From Anoplolepis gracilipes (Eukaryota; Arthropoda; Insecta; Hymenoptera; Formicidae), in NCBI RefSeq assembly GCF_047496725.1, contig NC_132976.1, positions 12,012,001 through 12,076,000 on the forward strand: 64,000 nt of DNA, read 5' to 3'. A program made the translations under genes and the position numbers. The notes under the pieces are model-generated. The model saw only the letters and a program-made list of their open reading frames with translations, had not been told where the DNA came from and made no database searches. This document shows, piece by piece, positions 51,301 to 64,000 of the stretch (positions are counted from its first letter, which is position 1; each line of letters starts with the position of its first letter).

Positions 51301-54300
51301 ATAATGCATATACAAATATCTTAAGCGTGCTTTCTCTCGATTACATATAGCAAAATTGACAAAGTCATTCGTTTCAATATCGCGATAGCGAGTTGTAAAT
51401 TGTGAAAAATAAAAAATATTAACTCGACGAAATAATCAGCTTCGAAATACTGTAAATGTAATGCGCAATGTCTGAAATATCCCTTATATGTAAGTACAGT
51501 TGTCATTAGTAGATGCGAGATATTAAGTGAGCATGCCGTTTCTATATGTGGCTTTGCGTGTCACGAACTCCGACGAATATCGTCGAGTCATTCAACTTCA
51601 AACTTGTTCACGTTTGAAGGGATCAATGTGATAAGGACTCCTAAATGGCACGTCACTTTGCTAACTTTCCAGATATGAATTCGAGATGTTAATTTGTCAA
51701 CAGATTGAAACCGCGTCGGGCAAATAGTTTGTGAAAATGTATTCACAGTTGATTTTATTAATTTGCCTTAATTAATTTCTTATTAATTCAAAAGTTTTTT
51801 TTTTTTTTTTTTTTTTTTTATTAGTTTGCCAAAATAATTTTAATGCATAATTATATGATGAAATGTATTTTTTTCAGGAGCTCAAAAAATCTTTGCGTGC
51901 GGTAGTAATCAAGAAGGTCAACTGGGCCGGGAAAATTCCGCGATAGGCGATAGCTCTAGTTCTCCAATCTTGATCTACGATTGCGGACTCGCTGGACCTA
52001 GGATCATCCAAATTGCAGCAGGATCCCATCATTCGATGATTCTGACCAGCGACGGGGGAGTTGTCGCTTGGGGAAGTAATCTGGAAGGACAGTTAGGATT
52101 GCCGGGGGTTTCGGGCCTTGTTAACAAACCCACAAAGGTCCCTATTCCTGAATCAGTAAAAGAAATCAGCGCAGGATATTATCATTCAGCCTTTTTGACC
52201 GGTAATCCGTGATTTTATTTCTACGTAATAAATTATATAATAACTTTGAATATTGTAAAAGTAGGCGAAAATATGTTTATCGTTTTTACGAAACAACATG
52301 CATATATTTTTTATATATTTTCTCGCTTTTAGCATGGAAAAAAAAAAGAATTAAACATTTCAAGTTGATCTAGTAATCCTAAAATCCCGTCCCAAGAAAT
52401 CTGATTTAAGAATCCCGAGACATCGTAACATACTTTTCGCGAGATAATATCTCGCTGCGCGCTTAGAACGATTTGCACGAACACGAGAAGTTGTAAAATA
52501 TATTAGCGTGTGTGCAATTCAGTCATCACATAGTTTATTTCCAGAAAGCGGTCTTGTTTACGTCTGCGGCGAATCGGAAAGCGGCAAACTCGGGATCGAT
52601 GTCAATTTCTCTACGCAAGTCGCACCGAAGCAGATGCAATTGCCGGCTCCGGCACTTCATATCGCCTGCGGTGGCCATCACACACTCGTGTTAGCAGGTT
52701 GAGATTGACAGATTTTGACACTAACTTTTTTCCGATACCTTGACATAAATTCACAGATTTCCGAATGGATAGAAGAATTTGCACATTTCGTATATTTTAA
52801 TTTTTTTAATCCTCTAAAATATGACATTTAAAAATCTGCAAATCGCTGATTAATTATTTAAATTGTCAGAAAATGGCAACATTTACTGCTCCGGCAGTAA
52901 CGCCAGTGGACAGCTTGGAATGGGCACAAATGTCAACGAGATACATATGCCAAAACATCTTGCACGTGGGTCTCTTCGAAATGAAAAAATCGTCAAGATC
53001 GCTTGCGGTGAAAGTCACAGTGCTATACTTACTGGTAATTAAAATTTTACCATCGCATTCTTTTGGATCCTCAAATAATTTTATTAACAATCGTGTTCAT
53101 TATTATTAATAGAACTTGGTAAACTCTTCACTTGTGGTGACGGGCGACATGGTAAATTAGGTCTGGAGGAAAACGAGAATAATGTTCACGAAGTAACATT
53201 TGCTGCCAAATATCAAGAACTCTTTATCACAGATGTAACTTTACTTATTTTGGTTAAATAAATATTTAATGTGTTTTTATTCAATTTTAATTGTTTCCTT
53301 ATTTTATAGGTCGCATGCGGAGGATGTCATACGATATTGGTTGGTCGAAGACACGAAATGGGTTCTCCATCGCACTCGGATTCCACTGTAAATGCATATA
53401 AATTCGTAACAAATTACTATTAATCTTTGAAATTAAATTTATTATTAATTAATTGTTAAATTAAATTAATATATACAATTTCTTTATGAGCTCTTTGTTA
53501 ATTTGTCAGGAGTCAGCCTTGCAGAACAAAAGTTCTCTACCTCCTTTAAAGCTTCCTGTAAATATGCAAAATGAACATCGAGTGGATACTACAGAAAAAC
53601 CGACACATGAAAAAGATAATTCACATCATGACACAATCAATGAAACACCAAAACATAATGATACCCAAACGAATTCTTCAAAAGATTCGTCAAAAGAAAA
53701 TTCGGATATTGTTAATGATGAAAAAATTTCATCTCCGGCAAGTGACAAAAAGGTCGCGAGCCCTAAGAAATCTCCAGAAACTAGTCCACCGGAAAGTCCA
53801 AAAGAAAAAGTTCAAACTCCAAATACGAATGCCAAAGTCGAAGAACCACAACCGACTGACGAGGAAGATGAATCAAAGAGCAAAGAAAGCGCACATAATG
53901 ACGAAAATACTGAAGACAAAATAGATAATAAAAGTGAAAGTGTTCAGGAAAATAATGAAAGCCAGAAAAATAATAAAAACACGGAAATGACAGCGACAAT
54001 AGTTCAAGAGGAGCCATGCGCAGAAGCAGCAGCAGCAGCTTCGACGAAAGAAACGCAACAGGACCCAACGTCAACAAACCCCATACCACCGCCAAAACCA
54101 CCGAGATTAAAATCCGGAAGTGTGGAAAATACGAGCATCGAGAACGATTCGTCACCAGAGAGCGAAGAAAATGAGAAGAAAGAGGATGAGGACGAAAAAG
54201 ATGAGCACGAAAAAGACGAGCATGAAAAGGTTGAGCACGAAAAGGAAAAAAGAAACGAGGAAGAAACGAAGAGCGATAAGCCCGAAGATGTAAGCCCGAA

Positions 54301-54932
54301 ATCGCTTGGAAAATCAAAATCGGCAATTTCAGAAAATATCACTGGGAAAATTGTGGAGGCTGTCGAGAGTTCGATAGAAAAGGTCAAAGAGGAAATACAT
54401 GGTGAAGAATCAGAGAAAGTAGAGACGGATGGCGTGCAGGACGATGCTGATGTGGTGCAATCTCCAGCTCCGCGAACAGGTTGGTGAAACAAGCTTCTTT
54501 CCATCTCTTTTTAATTTCCAATGAAAAGTAAGAGTAGGTCTGGAATAAGAAGCATCCACTAGAATGTATTCTGCGAAATAGAATTTCTAATACTCGAGAG
54601 AAATCATTCATTCAAAGAGAAAATTAATTCAAGAACATTATAATTTCGACTATTTATATAAACTCGCGAATATATTACACAATCGATTATTGCCCTCTAG
54701 CTAAGATACCGAAGTTGTTTAAAGGAAAGAGACAAGAGATAGAGAACGGAACTAAAACGAGCAGCGCAGCGAATCCAAAAGCTAAGGTACACCGATAAAT
54801 ATATTAGATAATATATACTTTACAAAGGAGATAAACCTTCTTCCATATAATTTTAATTGTATATAAGAGTGTTAAATCGAATATGATAAATTTCTTTTTA
54901 CTTTTCAGTCAAAAACATGCGCCATTCTGTGA
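45892..54932 (+). CDS. RPGR: RPGR-like protein: seven-bladed RCC1 propeller with C-terminal prenylation box
   Basis: Twelve exons join in frame to 744 residues: 45892-45922, 48600-48725, 50858-50950, 51224-51286, 51878-52201, 52545-52697, 52870-53034, 53113-53234, 53310-53387, 53510-54479, 54701-54786, 54909-54932. Residues about 11-385 start at [13 protein letters not shown], matching the opening of vertebrate RPGR. They hold seven RCC1 repeats ([57 protein letters not shown]). Exon 10 is a Glu/Lys/Ser-rich disordered region with a proline motif (PIPPPKPPR). The last exon encodes SKTCAIL, a CAAX box ending in Leu, which predicts geranylgeranylation; vertebrate RPGR also ends in a CAAX box. 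RPGR works at the ciliary transition zone with RPGRIP1 and prenyl-binding PDE6D; in insects this would concern ciliated sensory neurons. The ATG at 45892 has purine at -3 and G at +4; an in-frame ATG at 45679 would add 71 residues. Confidence 0.92.
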
Positions 54933-56459
54933 TCGAGAAGACTTCGAAGAAAAAAAAAAAAAAACATTACATATAATCCATTATATTTTTTATAAAATAT
55001 TTAGATAAAATTTCGTCGCTGGGACCAATACGTGTGGAACCAGAAATCTCCTCCAATAATCGACAGCTCGATTTAACATTAATAAGAGCTCGCCTTCAAT
55101 CATATTAATATAGAATAGTATTTGTTTAGATTTCTCCTGCATTATATATATATATATATATATATATATCGCATAGATTTCTATTTCTCCTTAAGCGACG
55201 AAGAATTTAAATAAGAGCAATAATTCACTGACTGTATCTAGGCACTCTGAATATAAGTTACATAGAAATTGGATCGGTTTTTAATATAAATTTCAAGAAG
55301 AAAGCATAAATCTATATAGCTATAGCGAATGAAGAGTAAGTGAATGACAATTGAATGTGAAAAATGTACAGTGATATTTGGATAAAAGTATTTTATTAAA
55401 TTTCGGTTAGAAAATTTCGTTCGCGCTAGAACAAGCTTACCCTCTACAATGTTTTTTCACTCTCGGGATATATTAAAAGTACTTAAAACCGATATACACA
55501 TAATCGCATTACATTCTCGATGTATCACTCGTTTGATTAACCGTCAAGCCGTATTTAACTTATAAAATGCACCGATATCGATTAACAGTAATCATGATTA
55601 ATCTAAATTTATGCCTTTTCAATATTCTTCTGTAGCTGAAGCCAGGCTCCAGATCGTTAACCTGATATTTAGCTTTGCGTAGCAATATGTAGCGTTAAAA
55701 AAAATTGTCGACGCAACTGACCTTACTTCTAGTTCGACGTTGTTTCGCCACACATTTGCTGGCAATGATATACCTAATATACATACGATCACTAATATTG
55801 CACTAGATTATGGCCGAGTACGAGTGGGACACGTTGAGAAGAAGCATCGTCACGTGGAATCTTGCCACGATCGACACAAGTGAAAGTTTCATCCATTCAC
55901 GTAAATGCCAATAAAGCTTCTTCTCGTTGATCGCCATTCAAACGCAAATTGCATATTACATATAAATAAGAACGGAATCACAGACACAATATATATTCAA
56001 TATAATGTAATCTTGGGATCTTTCGCGAAGATTATCAGGTAATCCCCGATTAATTACGTTCATAAGCACGTCCATTGGATCCCAAAAGTTTTCTTCCACT
56101 AACTAATAAGGAAAACCCTAATATATATTACGTTTTATTATAGCTATACAAATATTATAATGGTTGTATCGGTTTACTTTCACGCATCGTGAAAGATCGT
56201 GAAGGATTCTTTGGCGAATTTCGATTCCATTTAAACAAATAAGAACACTTTCGCGAATTTTGTCCGAACAAAAATTCGCAGTTAAAATAAAAGGAAGCCC
56301 TTCTCCCTGTGAAATATACATATACCAATTTGGCTCCGCATATTCTGTAGTTAGTCATTTATCAACAGCGAGACTTTGGTGTACGCAGTCGCAAAAAAGA
56401 TGCACTTTATATTGCACCACATATCGTATTGCAGGTACTAAACCAATATTTTTTTAACG
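54933..56459. other. 3' region of the RPGR-like gene and intergenic DNA
   Basis: AT-rich, no coding frame. An A run follows the stop codon at about 54950-54964, and a (TA)n tract lies at about 55143-55169. The 3' UTR end was not located. Confidence 0.55.
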
Positions 56460-56470
56460 ATGATATTATT

Positions 56471-56785
56471 CTTCTTCTTAAAACGCCCTCTCCCCTGTCG
56501 GAGGTTGGCGATCCCCTCTGGCATATAACTGCAGGGGTGCCGTCTTATTTGCAGCCATATGGGCACCTACGTTTTAATGCCGGTTCCGAACGGCCTGGAT
56601 AGAGGAAAGTTTTGTGCGGCAAGATACTCTCGGTGGGTTGCCATTGCCTTCCGAGAGGTGGTGATCAAATAAAATCGAATAATCGAATAAATTCGATGTT
56701 TCTGATCGGATTTGAACCCGGGATCTTAGGCTTAGGCACAGAGAGCAGACGCACAACTCGCCGTGCCAGAATCGCGCACGATTTT
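56471..56785 (-). mobile_element. tRNA-derived SINE with target-site duplications
   Basis: The direct repeat ATGATATTATT flanks the element (56460-56470 and 56786-56796), an 11-bp target-site duplication. On the minus strand the head has a tRNA-like pol III promoter: a box-A-like TGGCACGGCGAG and a near-consensus box B GGTTCAAATCC about 50 nt later. The body contains GGCAATGGCAACCCACC and ends in a simple AAGAAGAAGAAT tail next to the duplication, as expected for LINE-mobilised SINEs. It is more GC-rich than the surroundings and lies in non-coding DNA. Family unknown. Confidence 0.8.
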
Positions 56786-56796
56786 ATGATATTATT

Positions 56797-57679
56797 AATG
56801 ACGCCTAGATTTAATTTTTAGCTCGATTCTTCGTTCAACGAGAAATAAATCAATTATTATTTATTAATGAAATACAGATACACACTATAATTCTTATACA
56901 ATCAATCCTTGGAAGAAAATCTTTAGAATTTTTAATACTTGAATTAATTAAGTCCAATTTATATACATACAGATGATATGTGGCTCCGAGAATCTTAAGC
57001 CTAAGAATTAATGCCGGCATTTCTTAAACCTTAATTTACAGTCTAGTTATACACACTAATGTGTGTAGTTTATACTTATATTTGGTGAAATAATAAAAAA
57101 ATCAAAATATATCCTAGATTAATTAAAAGACTCGTAGCCTTTCGACAAGTTTCATAAAAAAGTATAAGAGCTTTTAATATATACATTTTATTGTCAATTA
57201 AAATCTCAATGAAGAGAATTTGTTTGTATCCTTTATACGAGAAAAGAAGAAGGTCTTCGTGATTTCTATATCTTTCAAACTCTAAACACCTTAAATGATA
57301 GGTTAATCAAAATCCAAGTTGATTTATAGATTATTTAGATTTTCTAAATCCTCTCTTGAGACATACATAAGTGAGCCTTAAATCCTTAAACGCCTTAAAT
57401 TCTAGTTATCTTAATTTCAGTGAGAGTCTTAAATTCTGTTATTTAGATAACAGAGATCGCGAGATTTTAGAATCGCAATTTTAATTTTTTTCAACAATAA
57501 CCCCTCTCCCCTATCACTCTTTTCTTAATGTAATAATTAAATTACTTTACGAGAAATCGAGACTAAGCGTCATTAATTATCATTCACGTTACGATCGCTA
57601 TAATTAATGCGCACACTTACTTATACAGTATCAGCATTTCCAGCTAACATTAAAATGTATAAATAGAACTGCATGTCCA
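56797..57679. other. Intergenic AT-rich DNA, 3' of the CD36-family gene
   Basis: Nothing coding seen. Probably contains the 3' UTR of the minus-strand CD36-family gene. Confidence 0.55.
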
Positions 57680-60600
57680 TCAGGTCTCTATCTGCTTCTC
57701 GTCAAGATCGATATTGCTCAGCAGGACATAAGAATCTCGACCGGCTAATAAACGATGCTGGCCGGTTACCAAAAAGGACGAACCTCTTCTGATAGTCCTC
57801 TTGCCGAGCTCGATCGCCTCGTGCGCCAACACTGGACTGTTGTATGCCTTCACGAACACCGTAATGATGATCGTCAATCCGACTAGAATCAGGCCGTATG
57901 TGACGCAAGGTACAGCAATGTCGGCGAACGTGGTCGCAAGATAGATCCATCGTCTGAGATGAGGCGTGAGCTCTTCTATGCCCTCCTCAAGCCACATGAT
58001 GGGGAAAACTATGTCGGAGAAATTTGCGACCACCGCAATATTACGCTGTTGCTCTATCTTTAAATTCAACTGGACGCGAACCTTCGCTTCGATGGGCACC
58101 CCGAGTTTCTAAGAGCAGAAAATGAGAGAGTGTTTCAAATTCAAATTACTTTATATTCTAAGAAGCATGAATTTTCAAATGATTCGGATGATCAAACATA
58201 TATAGGCGTTCTATGTTTAATGTTGTTATTTATTCTCACGATTAGTTTAAGCCTGATATGTAAATTGACATGAATTTGTTGAGCGAAGAAGTTTTTAAGA
58301 AGAATTTTTCTTTGCTTACCGGTTGAATTTTGAAATATGATTCGTGTAGTTTTTGTATCGGCTTGAGTCCGTCAACAGCATCTAACAATTTAGGATCCGC
58401 TTTGTAAAAATGTGGAAACGAGATGTAAACCGGTGCACCTGAAATAAGAAATGCAAGTTGCATAAATAAATTTCATCCTTCATCACTTGCATTTTATCGC
58501 GCGTCCAAGAAGAAGCTCATTAACTTGTCAAAATACTATTCATAACACTCACTATACTGGCACGGACTAATGTTTTGCAGGCCTTGCGGGGGACAGCTGG
58601 TGATGCCGTCGGAGCAAAAGCACTCATTGTCCGTAAATGTCTCATTAGGTTGACCGAAAACAATATCCGGCGGGGTATATAAGTCCGCCCTGATGCCTGT
58701 TTTTTCTACCGGTCCGCGATATTTCAACGGCAATGTTCTGCAGAGATCCTTGTCCCACACGTGAACAATATCCGCGCCGGTCTGATCCCGCGGCGGAAAT
58801 AAGGATCCTGTGCCATTTTCAAATTTATTCGTAACGAAATATGTCAAGTTGACGTTCATTGAGACGAAAACTCGGGTGGTTAAAGCGATTTTAACAAGCT
58901 ATTATATTATATTTTTTAGATTCGCAAAGAAACTTACCTTCCGAAGCTGTAATGGAGTTACAGGGCGCCGTCGACCAATATGGCAAATGATCAAGACCGT
59001 TCAATCGATTTATCAGACCGAACTCTTTCATATCCGTATGACCGGTGAATATTGTGGATATTTCGCTCAGTGTGCCGTTTCTCTATAATTGGAGTTTAAT
59101 TATAAATTGCAAAAGTATATAGTAGAGACTATAATAAAATACGCATAATAATTACTGTCTAGTACTTACTCCGAGAAGAAGGCCCATTCTGCTCATGGGC
59201 CTTCTTGTTTTCGGAAGAAATCGATATCCCAGACTAACTAGGGGGTCGTCATAGCCAAAAACGAGTTCCTGCGCTGTTATAGGGATGAAGGGTTTCATGT
59301 GCATTCCACTCAAGAAAATTGATAATCCCATTGTGATGAAATGTGGAAGGCTCTTGCTTTGTGTCGAAAGTGTCTGCAGAGAAGGGAAAAATATTGTTGA
59401 ATTCTTATCGAAAATAGAAAAAATTAATCGCAATTTTCGCTTCATAAGTATATAGGTGTATATGTATCTTGGTTTGTAGAATATTAATACAAAATTAAGT
59501 TTGTATGCTATAAACTCACAAGCAAAGGTATATTCGGTACTATCACTTTCATGTTTCCGTCTTTAGAGATTTCAGGTACAAAGTTCAGAATTTTCTTATG
59601 CTGATAACTGACAGTTCCATTATTGTGAAATACAATGTTCACTTTTTCCATGTCCTCTCTGCAAAAAGATGCATATTTATTATATCGATTGTTGTGCTGG
59701 CTAAGAAAATTTATTGTTAGCTCATACAAATACACAACCCGAATGAAGCATCGTTCAGCCGGTTTGCATATTTACAAGTGCTTCGGGATGGAAAATATTA
59801 AGAAATTATAGTAAATACAAAAATATCCGCCGATAATTGTTCATGGAAAAATTAATTTTTTTAGCTAATATCAGAATCATGCAAATTTGCTATATGTGAG
59901 TAAGCGTACTTACCGATAAACGAACGGACCGATTTCCTGGAGTTTCGGCTTCTCGTTAAACTGCAGGAAGTTCTCTGTGTTGGTTACATTAAATATGTAG
60001 ACTTTGGTTAATCGAACTACGCCTGGCTTTTGCCAATATTGAAAGGAGAGTGAGCCATTCCATAGTCGCAGTTGCTGGAAAAGCACGATAAATTGCCGAT
60101 ATTATTATTGGCTGTGCTGTATGCGGTTTCTCCCAAGTTAAAACTGTGATCTGTGCACGTGCACGTTCGTGTTTTATTTCGATAATTTATTGCAAGGTTT
60201 TTATATAAAACAGTCGTTAATTAAGCCTGAGAAAAAACCAATAACATCGATTTTCATAATTTTTTTAATTGATCAATTAAACACACAATGCTATTTATTG
60301 TGTTGAGTTTATTGTAAGAGAAAAAGTGACGTATACTTTCGGAAAGCATTATTACGTGATTAGATTGTTGCACATACTTTGAATATCTGTCTTATATTAA
60401 ATTTCCGGGGAAATTAAAATAGAAGAAGTGAAACGAGAGTTAATAGCAGCTCGTTCTATATAAATGAAAGTGGATTCTTAAACATTGAAAAGTATCAAGA
60501 TTCTCTCTTATACTCTTTTTGTGAAAAAGTGCTGTTTTCGTTTTTCTTCTCTATAGAAAGGAAACGTGCGAAAGAAAAAGTTCAAGGACGGAAATAAATT

Positions 60601-61491
60601 TCTATTCATGTTGCAAAAACGTGTAATAATTACAACTTTAAAACGCACGGATTATTTCTATGAGAAATAATCTAATTGCAAATAATTAAAGAGTTACAAG
60701 ATACTATTATAAAAAATTGTGTAAATTTGTGTAATAGCATCAATTTCTCCTAGGAAAAGGAGGCGTAGAAACCAACAATTATAAATTACAGTAATAATAT
60801 TGCTTTTAAAATATTTGATTAATATGTAATAGAGATTGCAACAATACAATAAAATTAATAAAGTGACATTTCTCAAAAATAATTTACATATAATCATCAG
60901 ATTTGCAATTTAAGTTGTGCAAGTAACGTTATTAATAAAAAATTGCACATGTAATAATATATTCAATTCACGACTGGCAATCATAAATTATTTGCAAATA
61001 GTCTACTCTGCGCCTGACCTTAGACGATAAAACAGACTCGCGAAGTTATTTACTGCGAATGCAAATTACTCGACGGCAAGTATGAGCCATAAAAAATATT
61101 GAATATTCATTGCATGAGACATACTTTGTCCAAATACGCGCATATAATTCACGTCTTTGCAGATTTAAAAGTAAAACAAAATCGACAGGGAAGACCCGTC
61201 AAAGCAATGATTGCACATGACACATGACTCATTGATGATATATCGCACGACAATCTTATCCTAAACAAACATATCAACTTAGATATTATCAATCGTGTTA
61301 ATTACAATTCAATTACAAATTACTACATTATACATGATTCTATGATTTGCTTCTATTATATAAATTACATATTTATATATTTATTTTTAATTTATATATA
61401 TTAATATATATATAATTTATATATTTTTATCTATATAATTTATATATTTTTATAAATATATTTATATATTATTTATATATTGATATTATTA

Positions 61492-61550
<59 letters not shown>

Positions 61551-62938
61551 ATGTATGTATGTCATATCATTATTTATTTAATTCTTAATTATCAAATTAA
61601 TAATCATCATATATTTAATTTGTAAATACATTAAGAGTGTAAATTACATATTATTACATGTTCAGAGAGATAATTTTATTTGTATTGTTTCAATAATATA
61701 TAAAAATAAAAGAGCATATAAATTTTTGAAGCTCTTGCGATAACTATATTGTATTTATTAGATATATCGAATGTTTTGTGCAAAATGTGTATATTTAAAA
61801 TATTTAATACTTACTCTTAAAATGAGGTAATCAACCCACGGTATGCTACTGAGCACTATGCCAATCACAAGTGCAAGAAGACCTAGACAGATAGCTGCTA
61901 TCCTACCTGTAAAAAAAATAACAGTAACGTTAATAATGCAGGTGTCAAAACCTACAGTATTAAATATATGCACACTTAATGCACGTTTGCGTAAAGAATT
62001 TTTTTTTATGGGCAATTGTCGACATTATCGCTATTCGCTATTTCTCATAAAGCAAGCATTGACCTACATTTGAAAATTAGTGCCGAGTATCGAGAATTGC
62101 ATGTATTGAGTAATAGTTTAGTATAAGTGCAAATCATATTCTATAGTTATTAACAATACTTCTCAAAAATATATATTGTCGCAAATTTTGAACATAAAAA
62201 TTATTAAATTAAAGTGATAAAATTATTAGTTTTACTTTATAGTGCACTCTATATAAAATTACTATTATACAGCTAGGTATCAAAAAATACAACTTAATTG
62301 AAACATTGTGTATATGTGTATATATTTGTTGTATACACGCATACCTATACATATATATATATATATATAATAACAAGAATTATATATATATATAATAACA
62401 TTTCTCGTTTATGGTGAATAAATTATTAATACAAAATAGAAATGCTTAGTTTGCAGAATAGTGCGTAAATAACCTGGAAAATATATTACGAAACACACTT
62501 TCCATGGCGATAATCTAGGATCTTAGAATCAAGATTAAGCAAGACTCTTTGCTACCAAACTGGTAGTCTCTGTTATTTGTTGAGAATTTGTAAATCCTTA
62601 AAAGACTTTAAATACAAGAAGTTCGTGTAGATAAAGAAACTTATACTTTAATTGCCACTTGAAACAAATTTGCATGAATTAATAAATTAATTTGTATGGA
62701 AAAACTGTTATTTTTTGACAGCGATTAATCTTCGATTCACTTGCATTTATATGTGTGTATGTATATATACATATGTATGTGTATATGTGTTGCAACAATA
62801 AAGAAAAACTTTATTATTTTAATCTTAAACGCTTCTCAGAAATTTGCGTAGTAATTAAGCGATTAATATCGATACTGAAGAACGTAGTATTGATAAAACG
62901 ACGTCACTATTTCTTCCGATAAATTACTTACATCTCAT
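57680..62938 (-). CDS. CD36/SCARB-family scavenger receptor
   Basis: Nine coding exons on the minus strand (62938-62932, 61906-61815, 60074-59914, 59658-59520, 59373-59170, 59082-58938, 58807-58553, 58438-58320, 58108-57680) join in frame to 516 residues, the usual family length. The topology is typical: short cytoplasmic N-terminus (MRCR), TM1 at about 5-26, large ectodomain, TM2 at about 437-461 and a cytoplasmic tail of about 50 residues. Family signatures include LRLWNGS, IFNVTNTENF, LQEIGPFVYR, WDKDLCRTL, CFCSDG, PCQYSAPVYISFPHFY and KLGVPIEAKVRVQLN, plus several N-glycosylation sequons. Members bind lipids, lipoproteins or apoptotic debris, or act as sensory-neuron membrane proteins. 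The extracellular cysteines look conserved. The subfamily (emp-, croquemort- or debris-buster-like) cannot be fixed by eye. The initiator ATG lies in an exon with only seven coding nucleotides. Confidence 0.93.
61494..61541. repeat. (TA)n microsatellite within the second CD36-family intron
   Basis: About 45 nt of TA followed by GTGTGTATGTATGTATG, set in a 200-bp region made almost only of A and T. Confidence 0.9.
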
Positions 62939-64000
62939 GCTTTTTAATGTACAATAATTTATTATATGTTACAATTCAAATGTATTTCAATAAGCATTAT
63001 ATGCTTGTAATGCTTCGTTTGCGCGCGGTGCGTGCTGTCGATGAGTATTAGTAACCTTAGGCTGAATGTGTTTGCAATTATTGCGTATGTTATTATGTAC
63101 TTGAAAATTATTATGCGCGACTATCTGATTGGCATTGAGGGATTGACATTTGTAGATCTTTTTTGCTTCGGAAACGTTGATAATGTTAATGAGATAAAGG
63201 TCTGGCCGGTGACGCTTTTGTCACGGGCCAGATGTATCATATAATTTGCGCGATAATTCGAGCGTTTCGTTATATAATTGTTACGAGATCCCAGCATCAT
63301 TGGGAATTTTTCATTGCGTATAAGTCGGTCAGCATGCTTTCACTCCCGAATTAAATGTAGGACGCTAATGATGCAATTTTGAAATTGCCATCCGAAGCCC
63401 CGATGCATCGACGCAATGCATCATGTTGCACATTAAAGTTGCGCTCGCAATTATGGAACACAGTCTAGTATCAATTATTTACGGTAGAGAAAATCAGATA
63501 TATCTTAATAACGTTGTATGATTCATTTTTCTTTCATCAAACTATGTCCGTAAGCAAATCCACATTAAAATGCACTTACAATTAGAAAATATTTTAATAT
63601 CAATTAGTTACGATAGAGAAAAATAAGAGAAATGTCTGTACGTTGTTTGATTCATTTTTCTTTATTAAATTATGTTTGTAAGCATCCACATTAACATTGC
63701 AGAATTGACGCTAATTGCTGCTGTAATTATCAGCTCGATAACAGTAAATGCAATCTTTATAGAGAAACGTGAATAGCGGACTGTGAACAAAAGATAAAAA
63801 CATGTTGCTAAAAAAAAAAAAAAAAAAAGAAAGAAGTACTCGGCGATCTGGCCTTTTAATCTTCTCAATGAAACTTCCAAGAGAATTTCATTGGTCAAGG
63901 AATTCACCTGGGGCCACTCAACGACCTTGAGTTACACAATATCCGAGCAAATACTGACATAGTTACGGACATTTTTCAATATATGGACAGACTATATGTT
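62939..64000. other. Upstream region of the CD36-family gene
   Basis: Contains the 5' UTR and probable promoter of the minus-strand receptor gene, and a poly(A) tract at about 63811-63828. A pair of similar blocks with ATTCATTTTTCTTT words occurs at about 63476-63545 and 63597-63670, a weak local duplication. No other gene seen. Confidence 0.5.

Noticed and set aside
53781..54504. Long minus-strand frames opposite RPGR-like exon 10
   Set aside because: Ser/Phe-rich mirror images of the Glu/Lys/Ser-rich coding strand, with no independent support.
56574..56821. Functional tRNA gene suggested by the GGTTCAAATCC box
   Set aside because: No acceptor or anticodon stem pairing of a tRNA; the tail and target-site duplications identify a SINE.
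1..64000. CRISPR arrays, operons, phage or bacterial defence systems
   Set aside because: Spliced genes, insect-specific families and eukaryotic repeats throughout; no prokaryotic signals seen.

Overview
The window reads as AT-rich, intron-rich insect nuclear DNA, most likely from an ant (Formicidae). The key evidence is a multi-domain hymenoptaecin gene, a Hymenoptera-specific antimicrobial peptide, whose mature domains are separated by RFRR-EAEP processing junctions as in ants. The rest is what an insect genome would give: short exons, GT-AG introns, many poly(A)/poly(T) and (TA)n tracts, small inverted-repeat elements, a tRNA-like SINE and scattered CpG-rich islands. I did not identify the species.

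Layout. 1-8.9 kb has no gene I can support, but holds a 573-bp inverted-repeat element. At 9.1-8.9 kb (minus) lies one His/Pro-rich exon of a gene that continues out of the window. 9.3-14.6 kb is intergenic, with a CpG-rich island and a cluster of large palindromes. Hymenoptaecin is at 14.8-16.65 kb (plus). From 40.2 down to 18.9 kb (minus) runs an HTATSF1 (Tat-SF1/Cus2-family splicing factor) gene; it contains a 16-kb intron inside which a complete secreted C-type lectin gene (32.1-38.6 kb, plus) is nested. At 41.1-43.2 kb are exon-like fragments I could not join. 44.0-45.9 kb holds a hairpin element, a degenerate minisatellite and an H-DNA-like tract. A complete RPGR-like gene (seven RCC1 blades, acidic tail, C-terminal CAIL prenylation box) spans 45.9-54.9 kb (plus). 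A SINE with target-site duplications sits at 56.5 kb, and a complete CD36/SCARB-family receptor gene at 62.9-57.7 kb (minus).

Exon structures were assembled by hand by matching splice sites, codon phase and family sequence; every junction listed keeps the reading frame. Five genes are recovered: four intron-rich ones coding for 444, 331, 744 and 516 residues, plus the 365-residue hymenoptaecin precursor. They do not form a functional cluster: an immune effector, a splicing factor, a lectin, a ciliary protein and a lipid/scavenger receptor are neighbours by location only. I found no clearly new multi-gene system. The most unusual points are gene architecture (nested gene, in-phase 18-nt microexon, 7-nt coding first exon) and the repeats.
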